A DNA stretch of 64,000 nucleotides from Hirudinaria manillensis (Eukaryota; Annelida; Clitellata; Hirudinida; Hirudinidae): the NCBI GenBank assembly GCA_034509925.1, contig CM067528.1, positions 12,730,501 to 12,794,500 on the forward strand. The letters run 5' to 3'. A program made the position numbers and the translations under genes. The notes beneath the pieces were generated by a model that worked only from the letters and a program-made list of their open reading frames with translations, was not told the DNA's origin and ran no database searches. Of this stretch, positions 1 through 12,359 are shown piece by piece. Every line of letters begins with the position of its first letter. The stretch's first letter is position 1.

Positions 1-169
1 AGACATGCTTACAATCGATCAAAAATGCCTTATCTCTGCCTTTCATATCTTCGTAGCACACATCACAGATTCTTGATTCTTCTGTACTTTCTTCATCCAG
101 GACTTGCAACTTATATCCAATACAAATTGGTCTGTCGCATCTGGTATTAATGGCCCTTAAGGGCTTCAT
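1..169 (-). CDS. RING-finger protein, partial copy (runs off the window edge)
   Basis: This is the start of a RING-type protein whose full-length relative lies in opposite orientation at 49297-50895. Reading the minus strand from the ATG at 169 gives MKPLRAINTRCDRPICIGYK and then the first zinc-ligand pair ICDVC and the CKHV segment before the sequence ends. Relative to the other copy it lacks 48 bases in frame just after MKPL. An upstream ATG at the equivalent of 49162 is cut off here by an 8-base insertion that brings a stop, so ATG 169, just downstream of a good acceptor (tttcttcag), is the likelier start. RING proteins are usually ubiquitin ligases, but function beyond the RING is unknown. 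The rest of the gene is outside the window, so I cannot say whether it is intact. Confidence 0.5.
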   Translation of the reverse strand, partial: MKPLRAINTRCDRPICIGYKLQVLDEESTEESRICDVCYEDMKGRDKAFLIDCKHV

Positions 170-440
170 TTTACCTGAAGAAACAGTTTTAAGAACGTTA
201 TTGAGAACGATTTGTATCAGACCATCGCGATATGCCATAAAGGAAGAGTTAAATTGTAGTCACCGTCTTTAAATTTTAAAATAATTTTATAATCGATAAA
301 ATAATTTTTCATCCCCAACGTACGTTGAAGCAACACAATACGTTTTATTTGCAGGCAAAGCACTAAAACCATATAAACCATATTAATACCATAATTCCAT
401 ATAAAAATCATGGAATTATCTTTCTTTTATAAATAATCCA
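170..440 (-). repeat. Upstream part of the inverted RING-gene duplication
   Basis: The homology with 49.04-49.30 kb continues upstream of the ATG to about position 440, covering the segment that reads MKNYFIDYKIILKFKD in both copies. Here an 8-base insertion shifts that frame to a stop. The segment is 5' UTR or an upstream intron if the ATG at 169 is used. The duplication therefore includes non-coding flank and is a genomic rather than a retro-copy. Confidence 0.6.
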
Positions 441-1375
441 GGATTAATGATTATTGAAAACTAGAGGTAAATAAGTACAATCCGATATTCCGATTTGTCC
501 TTACATTCATTAATAAACTCATTAAAATAACATTTTCTAGTTATATATTAAACTGATTTCAAAAGTTTAATAAAAAAACATTTCGTTAATTGACGATAAT
601 TTTAAATTGCTGAACAGTAGCGTAACTACCAGACGCAAATGTAAGATTTGAATTAGATTCTATTTTGCAACATTGTAAGGGACCTGTCTCCCTGTCCTGA
701 CAATGTTTATTATAAACTCAAAGTTGCGGACTGGTTACCAGGTTGGGAGCTAATTAAAATTTTGTATTTTAAAAAATTTTCAAAGTTTCAAGTTAATTTA
801 GTTTCTCAGAGACAAGCATTCGATGATTAGTTGCAAGGGGCGTAATTATTAAAGTTCATTCTAATGGAGTGTGAGTGGAAAGATAGGAATAAAATTTTAT
901 GGACAGCATGAAAAGGTGAGGAGAGTTTGAAAGTGTGGCAGAGGGAGTCGGAGAATATGTGATGGAAAGATTGTTGTATATTGGTGGAAATAGTTGCGAG
1001 TGGAGTTGTTAACAGTTTGAGGGTTTGAATGACATTATTATTTAGTTATGTTGTATATAATCTAATTTCTTGAACGATAATATAGTTGGATTATTAATAA
1101 ATAAATATTCATTTTATAAAAAGGGCCTAATAATTGAAATTCTTCATCTTCGATACTATTACGCTTGCTCACTAAGGGCAGAGGGAAGTGACAAACATAT
1201 ATTTGAGACATGTATGACTGAAACTTATTTATTCAATTCATTTATTAAAACTGCATTTAATCAATATAATCTCTCATCAAATGTATAAAAATTAATAAAA
1301 CCGAAATACGGTTGTAACTCATTAAGTATTAGTTTATTTCAAACATTTCCAAGAAGGTATCGTAGAATTGTTCCC
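441..1375. other. Intergenic, no gene recognised
   Basis: AT-rich sequence between the RING copy and the 3' end of TEP-A. It holds the TEP-A polyadenylation signal near 1333. A 72-codon frame on the plus strand at 1070-1288 has no recognisable domain and no splice context. I see nothing else. Confidence 0.5.
1333..1338 (-). terminator. Polyadenylation signal of TEP-A
   Basis: AATAAA on the minus strand, about 40 bases past the TEP-A stop codon at 1376-1378. Position and sequence fit a normal animal poly(A) signal. Confidence 0.5.
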
Positions 1376-4300
1376 TTAAAGACTCCACAGTACTTGGTTA
1401 TCACTGTCATCCAGTTCATTAAACACCGAATCGCATACATCCACTCCAGCAGATGTTGATGTTGGTGAATAATAACCACTTGTTGATACTCCTACACATA
1501 TATTTTAATTTTGTATGCGATGAAATTGTAAATAAAATAATAATAATAATAAATAATAATTAATAAGAAATTACAAAGAATATATTAATAAACTCTAAAA
1601 TATGCAAATAATATAATAACAAACCTGGCAAATAATATCTGTAGGTCTTGACAAGGGCTGGTTTTACATTTTTCACATGGAATATTGATTTCAAGTCAAC
1701 GGTGAAACAGGTTTCATTCAGCTGATTTGATAATTTGCAATTAATTAATTAATTAATTAATTTGATTGTTGTTCTTGGAAATCATTTGACAATTGTTTTT
1801 ACAGAAGATGAATTTAATTATTTTTAAATACTTAAAATTAATTCAGTAAAATGTTATCCTTTATGATTTCTCTATTATTTTTTTTTATCAATTTCATCAC
1901 ATACAAATTCAACTTTTGTTAGCCATAACTATTAAATTTCTATCAAATTCATTGTTTTCAACTGCGCTTTTATGTTTTCGTGCATTAATAACGCCTTTCG
2001 TGAAGACTTTTTTTGGTCTTTTGTCGGAAAGTAATAACTGCAACAAACATTCCTATTTCTTTCGCGGTACAAATAAATTCAGCCCATCATTTGCTAGATT
2101 CAAATTCTTTTGAATCAGGTGCTCTAGGCCCTAGATTATATTCTACTATTACAACCTCAAACAAAAATCATTCTAAGACAGTCACAGACTTCCATTTACT
2201 TTATTGTGTTTGTTATATGAAATGACTTTTAAGGCATATTTAGATCATGGTGTTAATCAAATAATTATTTGTTAGGTTTATTGTTAACTAATTCGTATCT
2301 TTGGATCAGTCTGTCAGCAGAAGCTAACGCTTCCTTAAGGCTGATCCTTGAGCTCACTTATTAAAATGCCTATTGTACTTATAATTTGTTTCCTTGTTCT
2401 GATTAATAAAGCTAATCAAAAATAAAAAAAACACAAGCATTAGAAATTGTATTTAAAAAAATCAGGAAATGTCTAACTTCATCGAGATAAATGGAAAGGC
2501 GATTGTTGCTGAATTCTGCTTTCTTGAAAACTTCTCCAATTTGCTCCTTCAAGACATCAACATAATCTTCTGCCAGAGTGTAACCCGTCAATACATTTAT
2601 CTCAATCAATACCATTCCCGTTTCTTCAGTTCCATTCCAACTACACATTACATGTACAAAAGTACAAATTAACTAGTCTTAAGAAAGTTCAATTTTAACC
2701 ATAATAAATCAATGGAGCTCATGCTAACCTAGCACAAACGCGAAGATTTAATCTCATTCCCGAGGACGTCGTTTCAAGAACTTGTTTGATGTGATTATTT
2801 TCACGTTCATTAAGAACGTTGCATCTGACATTCAACTGCAAACAAATTTATTCAGAACAATTCATTAATGCTTAAGTAATAATCATTTTGAATATACCTG
2901 AACTAAAGCCAATCCCTCACCCGATGCTGAAAATGTTACTCTTGTAGAGTCAGATGGTAGCTGATGAAAAATTTCTTAAAGTAATATTTCTTTAGAGTAT
3001 CGAATGGTGTTCAGAATGATGTAGAATTAAATGTTATTGACGATGTTATTTTCGACAAAACAAACGTCGTCGTCTTTGAGTTAAACCAGATAGACATTTG
3101 AGAGAACTACTAACTTGATGAGTTTGAAGCAAAAGAGCTGTTTCTTTGTTAACCTTGGTGAATCTATGTACATATTCATTAACATTTTGAGTGACTTGAA
3201 TATCAAGGCCATCGCTATAAGCCGATGGCGAAACCATGTATCCGAACATGGCCAAAGATTCTAATCCCAGCACAGTATCCTACGAACGAGTTTTTCATTT
3301 TCGAGAATAACTTTTAGGGTCCAAAGACAATAATCATTACTTGAGTTACATACTTGTATTGTATTTACACATATTTATACTACTTGTGACAAATAATTAT
3401 GACCAACATAAAATATGTACAGTTGAATAATTATTCAGAATCAAACCTGAGTGGAAGTGAAGCCACCTTCTGGGTTTCTTTTGGAAATGAGCCATTTTGC
3501 AATAGGAATGGCATCGATGAGACTCAAACGTGAAGAATAAATTTGGAGCACGTACGAGGTCATTTCAATGTCATTACTCTGAGGCTTCATATAGGAAGGC
3601 GAATCCTCCCCAGGAATTGATTTGTGCCAATGCTTCGTATCGCCTTTGAGTAGATATACATAATTAAATAAAATTATTGACGTTTCGTTTTGACGTTTGA
3701 TCACAATCACAAACATATATAGTATCAGATTCTATTAAATGATGAAAACTTATTTTATACTAACGTTCTTGGATCGCGAGAGAATTTAGAATTGTTAGGA
3801 CATCATTAAGTTTTGGACTTTTTGCCAGATAGAATGCATATCCAATAATGCTTAGAAGATAAGGATCCTGGTTATGTGTTTCATACTGTCCTTCTAAATA
3901 GGACACTGATTTTCTAATTTTATCATCTATGCCATAAACCTGAATAATGTTTGTATTTAATATAAAATCTTGCATTATTCACTTTACACATACATATTAG
4001 ATTAAATGATGACTCACATTAATGTCTTTGTTGACAAGAAGAGAAATTAGAACATAAGCAGTCAGTCCAATCCCAGACGAAGCACCACCCTAAATTTGAA
4101 TAAATACTATTTTACTTTTTAAATAAATATTGATTAGTGATTAATGATGCTTTAAAGCCATAGATTTTAACCTGCATTGCTGTGTGAAGAACTTTACCAC
4201 CTGGTGGTTCGCTAAATGCACCAACATCACTCTGATGTTGGAGTATAAATCTGATTGTGTTAGCCATTTTATGATTATCGACAGGTATGACATCTTGAGC

Positions 4301-7300
4301 TTCATGGAACACTTTTGCCACAAAAGCGCTCAACCTTAAATATTGTTGAATCAAAAAAAAAACTTAATACAGACTATCTAAAATTAAAATTATCTAAAAT
4401 ATTTACCTAAAATGTTAAGACAAGTAAAATTAAAATGCTAACCACACACTTCCGGCTTCATCATCATTACCAAATGCACTGAATGACCCGTCATTTCTCT
4501 GATACGTTAATTCTCTTTGGTAACCTAGTATAACAAATAAATAAGTTTAGGACAATGAATTATATACTGAAATCGATTATTGCCTTCATAACGAATAAAT
4601 AATAATCGATAACCTGCATTAATGAATTCCAGAGCCTTATTCTTGATCTCATCAGTGAGTTGATTTGTGGCAGTGAGATATTTAACGATGTAAACATCAG
4701 GAGCAAGAGTAACCATATTCTGTTCTCCACATCCGTAAGGCATTTGCAGTAAGTTGTCGAGGTTGTTGATTGTCGTACCCAGGATATCACCTGATTGACA
4801 AATGTTATTAACGTTTGATGTAAATTGTCGTGTTTAAATACCTATTAGTGTTGCTTCAATGATGACAGAATCAGGCACAAGAACTTGAGGAGGAGGAAGT
4901 GACACGTTAAAGTTTATCACTGATAAATCTTCAGAAGGAATTCTTATCAACGACGAAAAGCTCTGAGATTGTTGTTCTCCTTCAGGCTATTAAATTAAAA
5001 TCATTAAAACTGTTTTAGTGAATATTAAGTCAAAGACCAATTTGCTGGATACCTTGAAGAAGTGAAGCAAAAGAAAATTAGTTTTTTATGAGCTTCGGTG
5101 CCATCTCTAACATTACTTCTAACATTTCAGTAATTAAAAAGCTTTTATTAAAATTAGAAACCTTAACAAGTAACTTTCTTATGAGAGAATCACCAGCTAC
5201 AGCTGTAACTGCCTTCACTTCGATAGGAATTTGACCAAGTGACGTTGGAACGATCCAGAAATACACGGAAACTGCATCATTGTCTTTGACCTGAATTTGA
5301 ACATTTATTGCAAGAATGAATTAACGAGATTGAAAATTTGGTTTTGTTTGTCATTCCTGCATAAATTAATGAAACTCACGAATATATTTTTGCTTGCTTC
5401 TACACCATGAATATTTCTCTCCGTTGCCTGGTAACATTCTTTAACATGATAATAATTGGAGGGTGGCAAAATCACGGTTACCTATTTTTGTAACAATGAT
5501 ACGTTTAATTTGTCTTTAGAAATTTAAATATCAAAACACCAACCAGTAAATCAGTTTCAACATAATTGAAGACGGTCACTTGCAAAGCAAATTCTTCTCC
5601 TCTGATGACAGAGTAGGGAAGATTTAGCAAAATGAAGAATGGTTTTATAACCGTTAGCTGCAAAACAATCATATTTAAAAATTGCTACATGGTCATGTTT
5701 CTTAAAAATTTAAAAAATGTTAAATTTCATAATCCACCTTTGCCGAATTTTCAGTAATTCCAAGACCAAATCTATTGCTCGTGGCAAATGCCGAAGCAAT
5801 CCACGATGTAATTGTGTCCGGTACTTTATATTTCAACTCCACCAATCCTTCGTCACTTCATGGTAAATCAAAATATCAAAATAATCATATTAGATAATGC
5901 TTTCTTAATTAAACATTTAAATTCTATTACCTAGCCTGCACGTCACTCCAAATCCAGGTTTCGGGAAAATTTACTCTAGGACTTGACTGGGTAGCAGGAG
6001 GATCGCGAGAAGGGGGGGATTCGATCCTTGGGTCTGGATGAGGAGGAGGAGGAGGAGGACGAGGATGACTGGAAGCACTGAAACCTACATTTCTGTCAAT
6101 CTCTGGCATTCCTGGCATTGAATCTTAAAAAACATGGAATTAAAAATGTGTAGAAGCAAAATTTCATTATGTCTTAAAATCGATGCTTAACATATGTCAG
6201 TCAAATAAGTGTAGAAGCATTGAAATAAACTTTCCCAGCTAAATGTGTGCTGGAGCATTATAATTGAAACAAATTTAGCAAAACTAAAGTAAATACAGAT
6301 TGAATAAATTAACAAAACAATTATGTTATGTATTACGTATTAGTATGACAGAATTAAAGTGGATATCTAATTTTAAGCTAGAAACAGAAATAGGAAAACA
6401 TCAATTTGAAAACAAATAAAGAAAACAAAGAAAACAAAAACTAATAAAATTGACAATTTCTCATGAAATAGGATGATTAGAAATTTTTTCAACTGGCGAA
6501 AAAGAGTTAATATGGCTGAAATGTAATTGGTTTTCCCGATAGAATAGCTACAAATGTATAAGATGTTCCTTACCCACCCACAATTCAAATCTGCAGATTT
6601 CAAAGGTCATAATTGCAATATAACATGCACAAAAATTGATTCATATTCTTTGGATGGATAATTGCTTTCAAACTTAATTTGAACGATTCCCAAACAGATA
6701 AAACACTAATAAAGGTTTCGTGAAACTATCATTCTATACTATCACAGAAGTCTAAAAATGTTCGTCTATGTTTCAGAAGAAAAAACAAAATTAAAAATTG
6801 AGTTGAACAAAAATAATTGAAATAATACTAAATAATTGAAAATGGTAGCATGGAATATTCAATTTTTCATTGTAAAAAATAGAAAGTACTTGCCAGAAGA
6901 AGTTCTACGAATACCATTATCAATGTGAAAGTTTGTCAGAACAAATAGACCTGAATTCTAAAAAGAAATAAACCATGACTAATAATATCAATGAACACTA
7001 ACAGTAAAATACTTATATCCACAAACAATATTTAATTCAATTTGAGTTTAATCAACTACATTTGATATTTGCTAACTTTTAGCAAATGATCACTACTGCT
7101 CCCTCCAATCCAAATTGGAAAACCAAATTTCAAAAATATGAATTCATCTTGTCCCAAAGTTCTATCGCTTTTGTATTTACTCAGATCTTTATAAAGCTGG
7201 TAAATGTTACAAATGATAAGTTAAGGATAGTATAATGTCAATCGAACACTTACAATTTCATTATTGATTTCATTTCCAGCACTAAGCAGAAGTACACTCT

Positions 7301-10300
7301 GATCAATTGCAGACAGTGAAACGAAGGAATCTTGAGATGCATTAACTCGCACTATCACCTCCTCTCCTGGTGATGTTGACTCTGGAGTTATGGACAGCGA
7401 CACCTATATTATATTTAATTATTCATTTAAATGTTAGCTTAAACTCTAAATAATTAGCCATTTTTCTATAAATGATATATCTTGTGATTAAGTAGTTACG
7501 TCCATATGTTACCATTCTGACCAATAAAACCTTAAAATAAATTTACGATTAATAACAATAAATAAATAAAATGGAGAAAATACAATATTCAAAAATTCAT
7601 AAAAACCTTGTTAGCCATGTAATCGGTCACTGAAAGAGAAATACTGTCGGCCACAAGTTCACCATTGCTTGTAACATAAAATACAACAACGGTTGCTTGA
7701 GGGGCAAGATTTAAAGCCAATTGGTCAGAAATAAATATTGGTAAAGTGAAGTTGTTCGAAGGAACTTCCAAAAATTTGTGGTTCAACTGGTATATTGTTC
7801 CCTTTCCAATTATCTAAATTAAACGTTAAAATTACAAAGCGACCAATTTTGCTATTCAATTAGCTATGCAGTAAAGATTGATATTCATCATACCTGATAC
7901 TGAAATGAAATAATTTCCTCACTTGTTCTAACATTTAATGTTAGATTCAATCTTGGCTGAAAATAAAATAAGTGTTCGTAAATTTATTTTCCCAGTATTT
8001 TGAAATATTATAAGTGTATAATGAGACCGTTTGAATAATGCCTGCAGCTTCTTTCATAATAACTCGAAAATAATCAAATATAATAAAGTTGAGTTTAGGA
8101 TATTTCAATAAATTTCCTTTACTATTAAATACCTTTAATGCAGTGCCGTCACCAACAATAGAAAGTTGAATGTGTTTACTGTCTCGAGTTTTGAACAATT
8201 CCAGTTCCTTAGAAGCCTCGACATTGCTGTCAGTTTCATCATCATAAAATGTCGCCTGAGAACCGCTCATTAAGTTAAATTTATTTTGGGATAATATTTT
8301 AACTTAAATATTGTATTAAAATGTATGCGTTTATTAACCTTGATAATAACTGTGTCGGATAACTCCACTGGTATGTGTGATAAAACATATCCGCTTGCAG
8401 TTAGACGCACCTTATAACGAGACACATCAGTCCTTACCTCAGGTATCGTCCTAACTCCATAAAAATGATCATAATAATAACGAATATTACGATAAGTTAG
8501 ACGAATTTCAATAGATTTAAAAGTTCCGTTTGGAAATCTTATATCTGAAAGTTTGGGTTCCGAGCCATCTGGCTGAGATAATTTGATCTGTAATAAATCC
8601 ACACATTTGTTAGTAAATAGCTAAGTAATTTTCCTATTAAATGAGAAAAATTCTGTAATTATGGTAAAAGGAAAATATTTATAAATTTCGTTTGCATGAG
8701 CTGCATATGGAAATCCAGGTTTGAAGTTGTTTGAAGAAACATCTAAAAATTTCAGTTCGTAACGAAAGGTCGTCATTGGAATTGTTTTATTTTCTTGCAA
8801 AGTGATTCCAGTGACTGCTTCGGTGACATTTGCCTGTACGAATAGATTAAGAGAACTTTGATGGTTCTGTCTCATATAAGTAAATATCTCTGGAGGAACT
8901 GTGATGTCGGATTTCCCATTAACTAGCTGAAACGATTTAAAACTGATACTTTGATTTAAGGATAATTTGTATTTATAATATACAATAAGAAAAATGTCGT
9001 ATTCATAATATTTAACTGTGAAAGTTTCTGTAAACATTTCCTTGTGACTATTAACAAACCTCGTTTAAACAGTAGCCCCATATAAGGGGAGTGGACGATA
9101 AATAAATAAAACGAATAAAATTGATAAATGCAGGGTTTCTCGCAGAATTGGTCTATGAACTTTAATCTTATACGTACCTCAGTACTTAATGTAACTCGTC
9201 TGAACAATCTACTTTCATCTACTTTCATTGACACCAAAGCGTAACCATTTACTGGTTTTCCGAAAGTGTACCTGGCATCAAAAATTAAAACTAGAAAATA
9301 TAAATCACGGATCATCATCGATAAGTAGTATTTCTATATTATATTAGAGTATATACAAATTAAATCTTTACTCTTATTTCCAATCTTAACTTTGAAAATC
9401 ATTATAAAAATATAAAAATGAGCTAATAATGTTTTACGTAGCAGTGACAGTTATGATATGAGGTTGTTGTGAAGAAATGTTTTGGTTGACGAAGAGATAT
9501 CCTGGAGACAAAACTTTGACCTCGAACTTTGGCAAAACTGGTTTTAATTAAAATGCTCAGGTTAGAAACGATTGTTGCTGTTTCACAACAATGAAATTAA
9601 AGAATAAAAACAAAAATATATACCATATTCTGCAACCTCAAAGAAAACTTCATTTTGCAAATCCTGCAAATCATTAAAGTTTCAATGAAATAGAAGTCAG
9701 GTTATAATAATTATAATTAATAAAATAATTTACCCGAGATTTGGCTTCGATTTTCCATCGACCCAATGGCGTGATGTGCGAAAGTGTCAAGCTTCCATTG
9801 ATGACACCTACAGCAATACGTGATAATCGTTAAGAAAATTAGAAACAAATATCAAAATTTGTAATTAATAATCAAATAAATAACCAGATCGATTATTCTT
9901 GTTGAGCAACTCGTAAATCTTGTTTCCGGATTGGTCCTGGTTAAACATTCAACAAAACTTATGAATAGTTTGATTAATATGCAAAACATTTATAAAATTA
10001 AATGTTCTTATTAGAATCACAAACGTAAATGGTGATGCTGATATTATTTGTGTAGGGCTTCAAATTTGATTGAACACCAAGAACACGGAATAACACTGTT
10101 AAAGATATTTGTTATTTTAAATTCTTCACAAAAGAAAGTTATTTGATGACAAATTCGCCAACCTGTTTGACCAGGCTTATATAAATACTTGTCAGTTTGA
10201 ATAAAGAGTGAGTGGGATTTCGTTTGAAGTGTAACTGCATGCGATTTTTCAAACGTGATGTCACCAGTAGCTTTAATTTCAAACTCGAATCTTCCACGAG

Positions 10301-10918
10301 GCACAAATGTCGGAATCTTTTAAAAAACCATTGAATAACAATTGCAAGAAAATATTCTCAAATACGAAAACTATTAACCCTCAACTGGAATATGTTGCTA
10401 TTTCCTGCAATGACAAAACATTTTATATAAATTTTGATTATTAGCTCTATTTATATAATGTTAAATTTTATAATACTGTTTTACAAATCATATTTTATCA
10501 ATTCTCATTACCATTAGCATAAATTTAAATAATTATTACACCTGAATTTGGTGCCTGAAAAATTTCTTCGGCTACTGATTCTCTTGAATTAATGTTTTTA
10601 ATCCTGGCTTCCAACCGATAATTAATTTTGCTTTCTCCATAAATGGTCACAATAAACTTGTAATCGGTGTCTGGTCGGAACTTTTCAGAAGCTGTGACTA
10701 TGTAATTTCTGAAAAACCATAGGTAAGCTGTACTAAATAATTGTACTTAACTTTGTACTGGTTAACAAATTTTCAGCTAATGTTGTTGTAAGTGCTTTTA
10801 ATTTTATAAAATAGAAAATATTTTATTTTGCATATTCAAATGATAAGGCGTGAAATACTAACATCGCCGACGATTGTTGCAAGCACAAAATCAGAAAAAT
10901 TAATATTTTATGATCCAT
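1376..10918 (-). CDS. Thioester-containing protein A (alpha-2-macroglobulin/CD109 family), 36 exons
   Basis: Secreted protease-trap/opsonin-type protein, 1472 aa, close to human A2M in length and exon number. Residues 1-18 are a signal peptide. MG domains follow (VLPKFEV at the start of MG3). The bait region, aa 681-735, is rich in Pro, Ser and Arg with a run of six prolines, just before FPETWIW. The thioester PYGCGEQNM has Cys968 and Gln971. The catalytic-type His1084 lies in [10 protein letters not shown], 116 residues on. The C-terminal domain ends without a GPI or membrane tail. Exons: 10918-10863, 10708-10542, 10404-10379, 10316-10163, 10095-10025, 9936-9885, 9807-9734, 9663-9624, 9537-9438, 9271-9178, 8926-8696, 8587-8339, 8255-8133, 7956-7894, 7813-7607, 7403-7254, 7196-7077, 6957-6894, 6123-5931, 5855-5738, 5657-5544, 5481-5380, 5290-5162, 4986-4842, 4790-4614, 4524-4443, 4334-4172, 4089-4018, 3939-3765, 3643-3447, 3279-3115, 2960-2898, 2835-2729, 2640-2478, 1721-1625, 1491-1376. 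Introns 11 and 18 use GC donors. The gene is the tandem paralogue of TEP-B. All joins keep frame; single boundaries could be off by a few bases. Confidence 0.93.
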
Positions 10919-12359
10919 TTATCCCTTCAAGAAAACTAAGCTTCTGCAGTTCTATAAGAAAATTTAGCCTCATTTATAGTCGAGATGATGCTCTGGAAAA
11001 TTGGAGTCGTGACATAATTACATGCAATTCTCAGAATTAAAATCGCTCTTTGAGTTTTCTAATTATTTTTAAGGAATAAACGAAGCTACTTATAAATTAA
11101 CTCCTCAAAAATCTGTTTTAAATTCTAAATATTTTTTGGAATCACACAGTTTCTTTTCACTAACGACTCCTAATTTATTATCAGGCGCTTCCTGCCATTT
11201 TCTCTTGCCCTTTGCCTGAATAACGGTATAAAATCTTTTGAGTAAGCAAAAAGCTTTCAGAAAATATATTTCTGAAATAATTTTAAAATTCTTTTAAACC
11301 CCAATAACTAAGAAAAATTATCGACTCAATTTAAATACCTAAGTTTTTTTTTTAATTTTTAAAAATGAATTTAAAAACATAATTACACGATGTGATTCGT
11401 GCCTGAGCACAAAAACTTTATAAATTAGCATGTTATTGTTCTCTAATCTTTTTACGGTTTTTTTTTTCAGGAAGCTCCTAACTGTGGTGGCATCTACAAT
11501 CTATTGCCAAAAACGCATAAGTAAAGTTTTTACTTTTAAAGATGTGATAATATCAAACTTTGGTTCCGGCTTAAGTTTGGCCATCAACCAAATTAGAAAG
11601 TATTTTGTCCTTTTCTCCCACTCTTCTGTTGAGCATAAAAGAAACCAAATCAACATGCGAAACATTATGAACACTTCTAAAAGCATGTAATAATTATTTA
11701 TGTTTCTTAATTTAACAATGTTTTATGCTATCGTCATGAATATTCAATTTAATGTAAGTAGAAGCCCGTCCTTAATCTTTACGTGTGACTACATAAAACA
11801 AAGTCCTTACAAAACCTAACCGATGTTGCGACGTACTCTGATCAACACTAGAGAACCCCTAGCCCTAGCCTTTCATTTATCGTTTAAATTCCAAAATGAT
11901 GGTAAGAGGTGTATACGGAACCCTAAGCAGCACTGTAACAAGCAAAGAATCGAGCCTGGACAAACCCTCCGGAAACGATTAAGCTATCACCGAGCGTCAA
12001 AGATGGCTCGCCTGTTTCTCCACGTGTTCTGTTAATATGGGCAGAGTCCTTGTGATAAAATAATATCTCCACCCATTTTGCGGCTTTTCCCATCATGCAT
12101 ATTAAGTACCGGCATATTAATGTACAATGATAGCCTCCAGCCCCATTCAACGATCTTTTTATGACTTGAAAAGCTAGACTAATCCAGTTGGATGTCAAGA
12201 AATGTTTATGTACAAAAGAAATGTTTATTTACAAAAGAAAAAAAACATTCCAGAGTAAATCACATCATATGTCAGAATGCCAACAACTTATCAATATTTA
12301 ACAAGCAGTAAGCCATTAAACATGTTTGTTTGTTTCATAAAACATCTCCGAATGATGGT
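10919..12359. other. Intergenic: TEP-A promoter side and lectin-gene 3' flank
   Basis: No gene recognised. It should contain the TEP-A promoter and, near 12.2-12.36 kb, the 3' UTR of the lectin-like gene, where a short stretch (tacaaaagaaatgttta) is repeated. Frames of 60-90 codons at 11430-11690 (both strands), 11823-12035 and 11923-12198 lack domains and splice support. Confidence 0.5.

Noticed and set aside
1070-1288. Plus-strand frame reading LRYYYACSLRAEG, superficially like the TEP-B signal peptide end (CYLACLRAE).
   Set aside because: The similarity is a few residues, there is no donor site after it and no second TEP exon follows on that strand; chance is likelier than a third TEP gene.
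10828-11040. 70-codon plus-strand frame.
   Set aside because: It is antisense to the TEP-A signal-peptide exon and has no domain or splice context.
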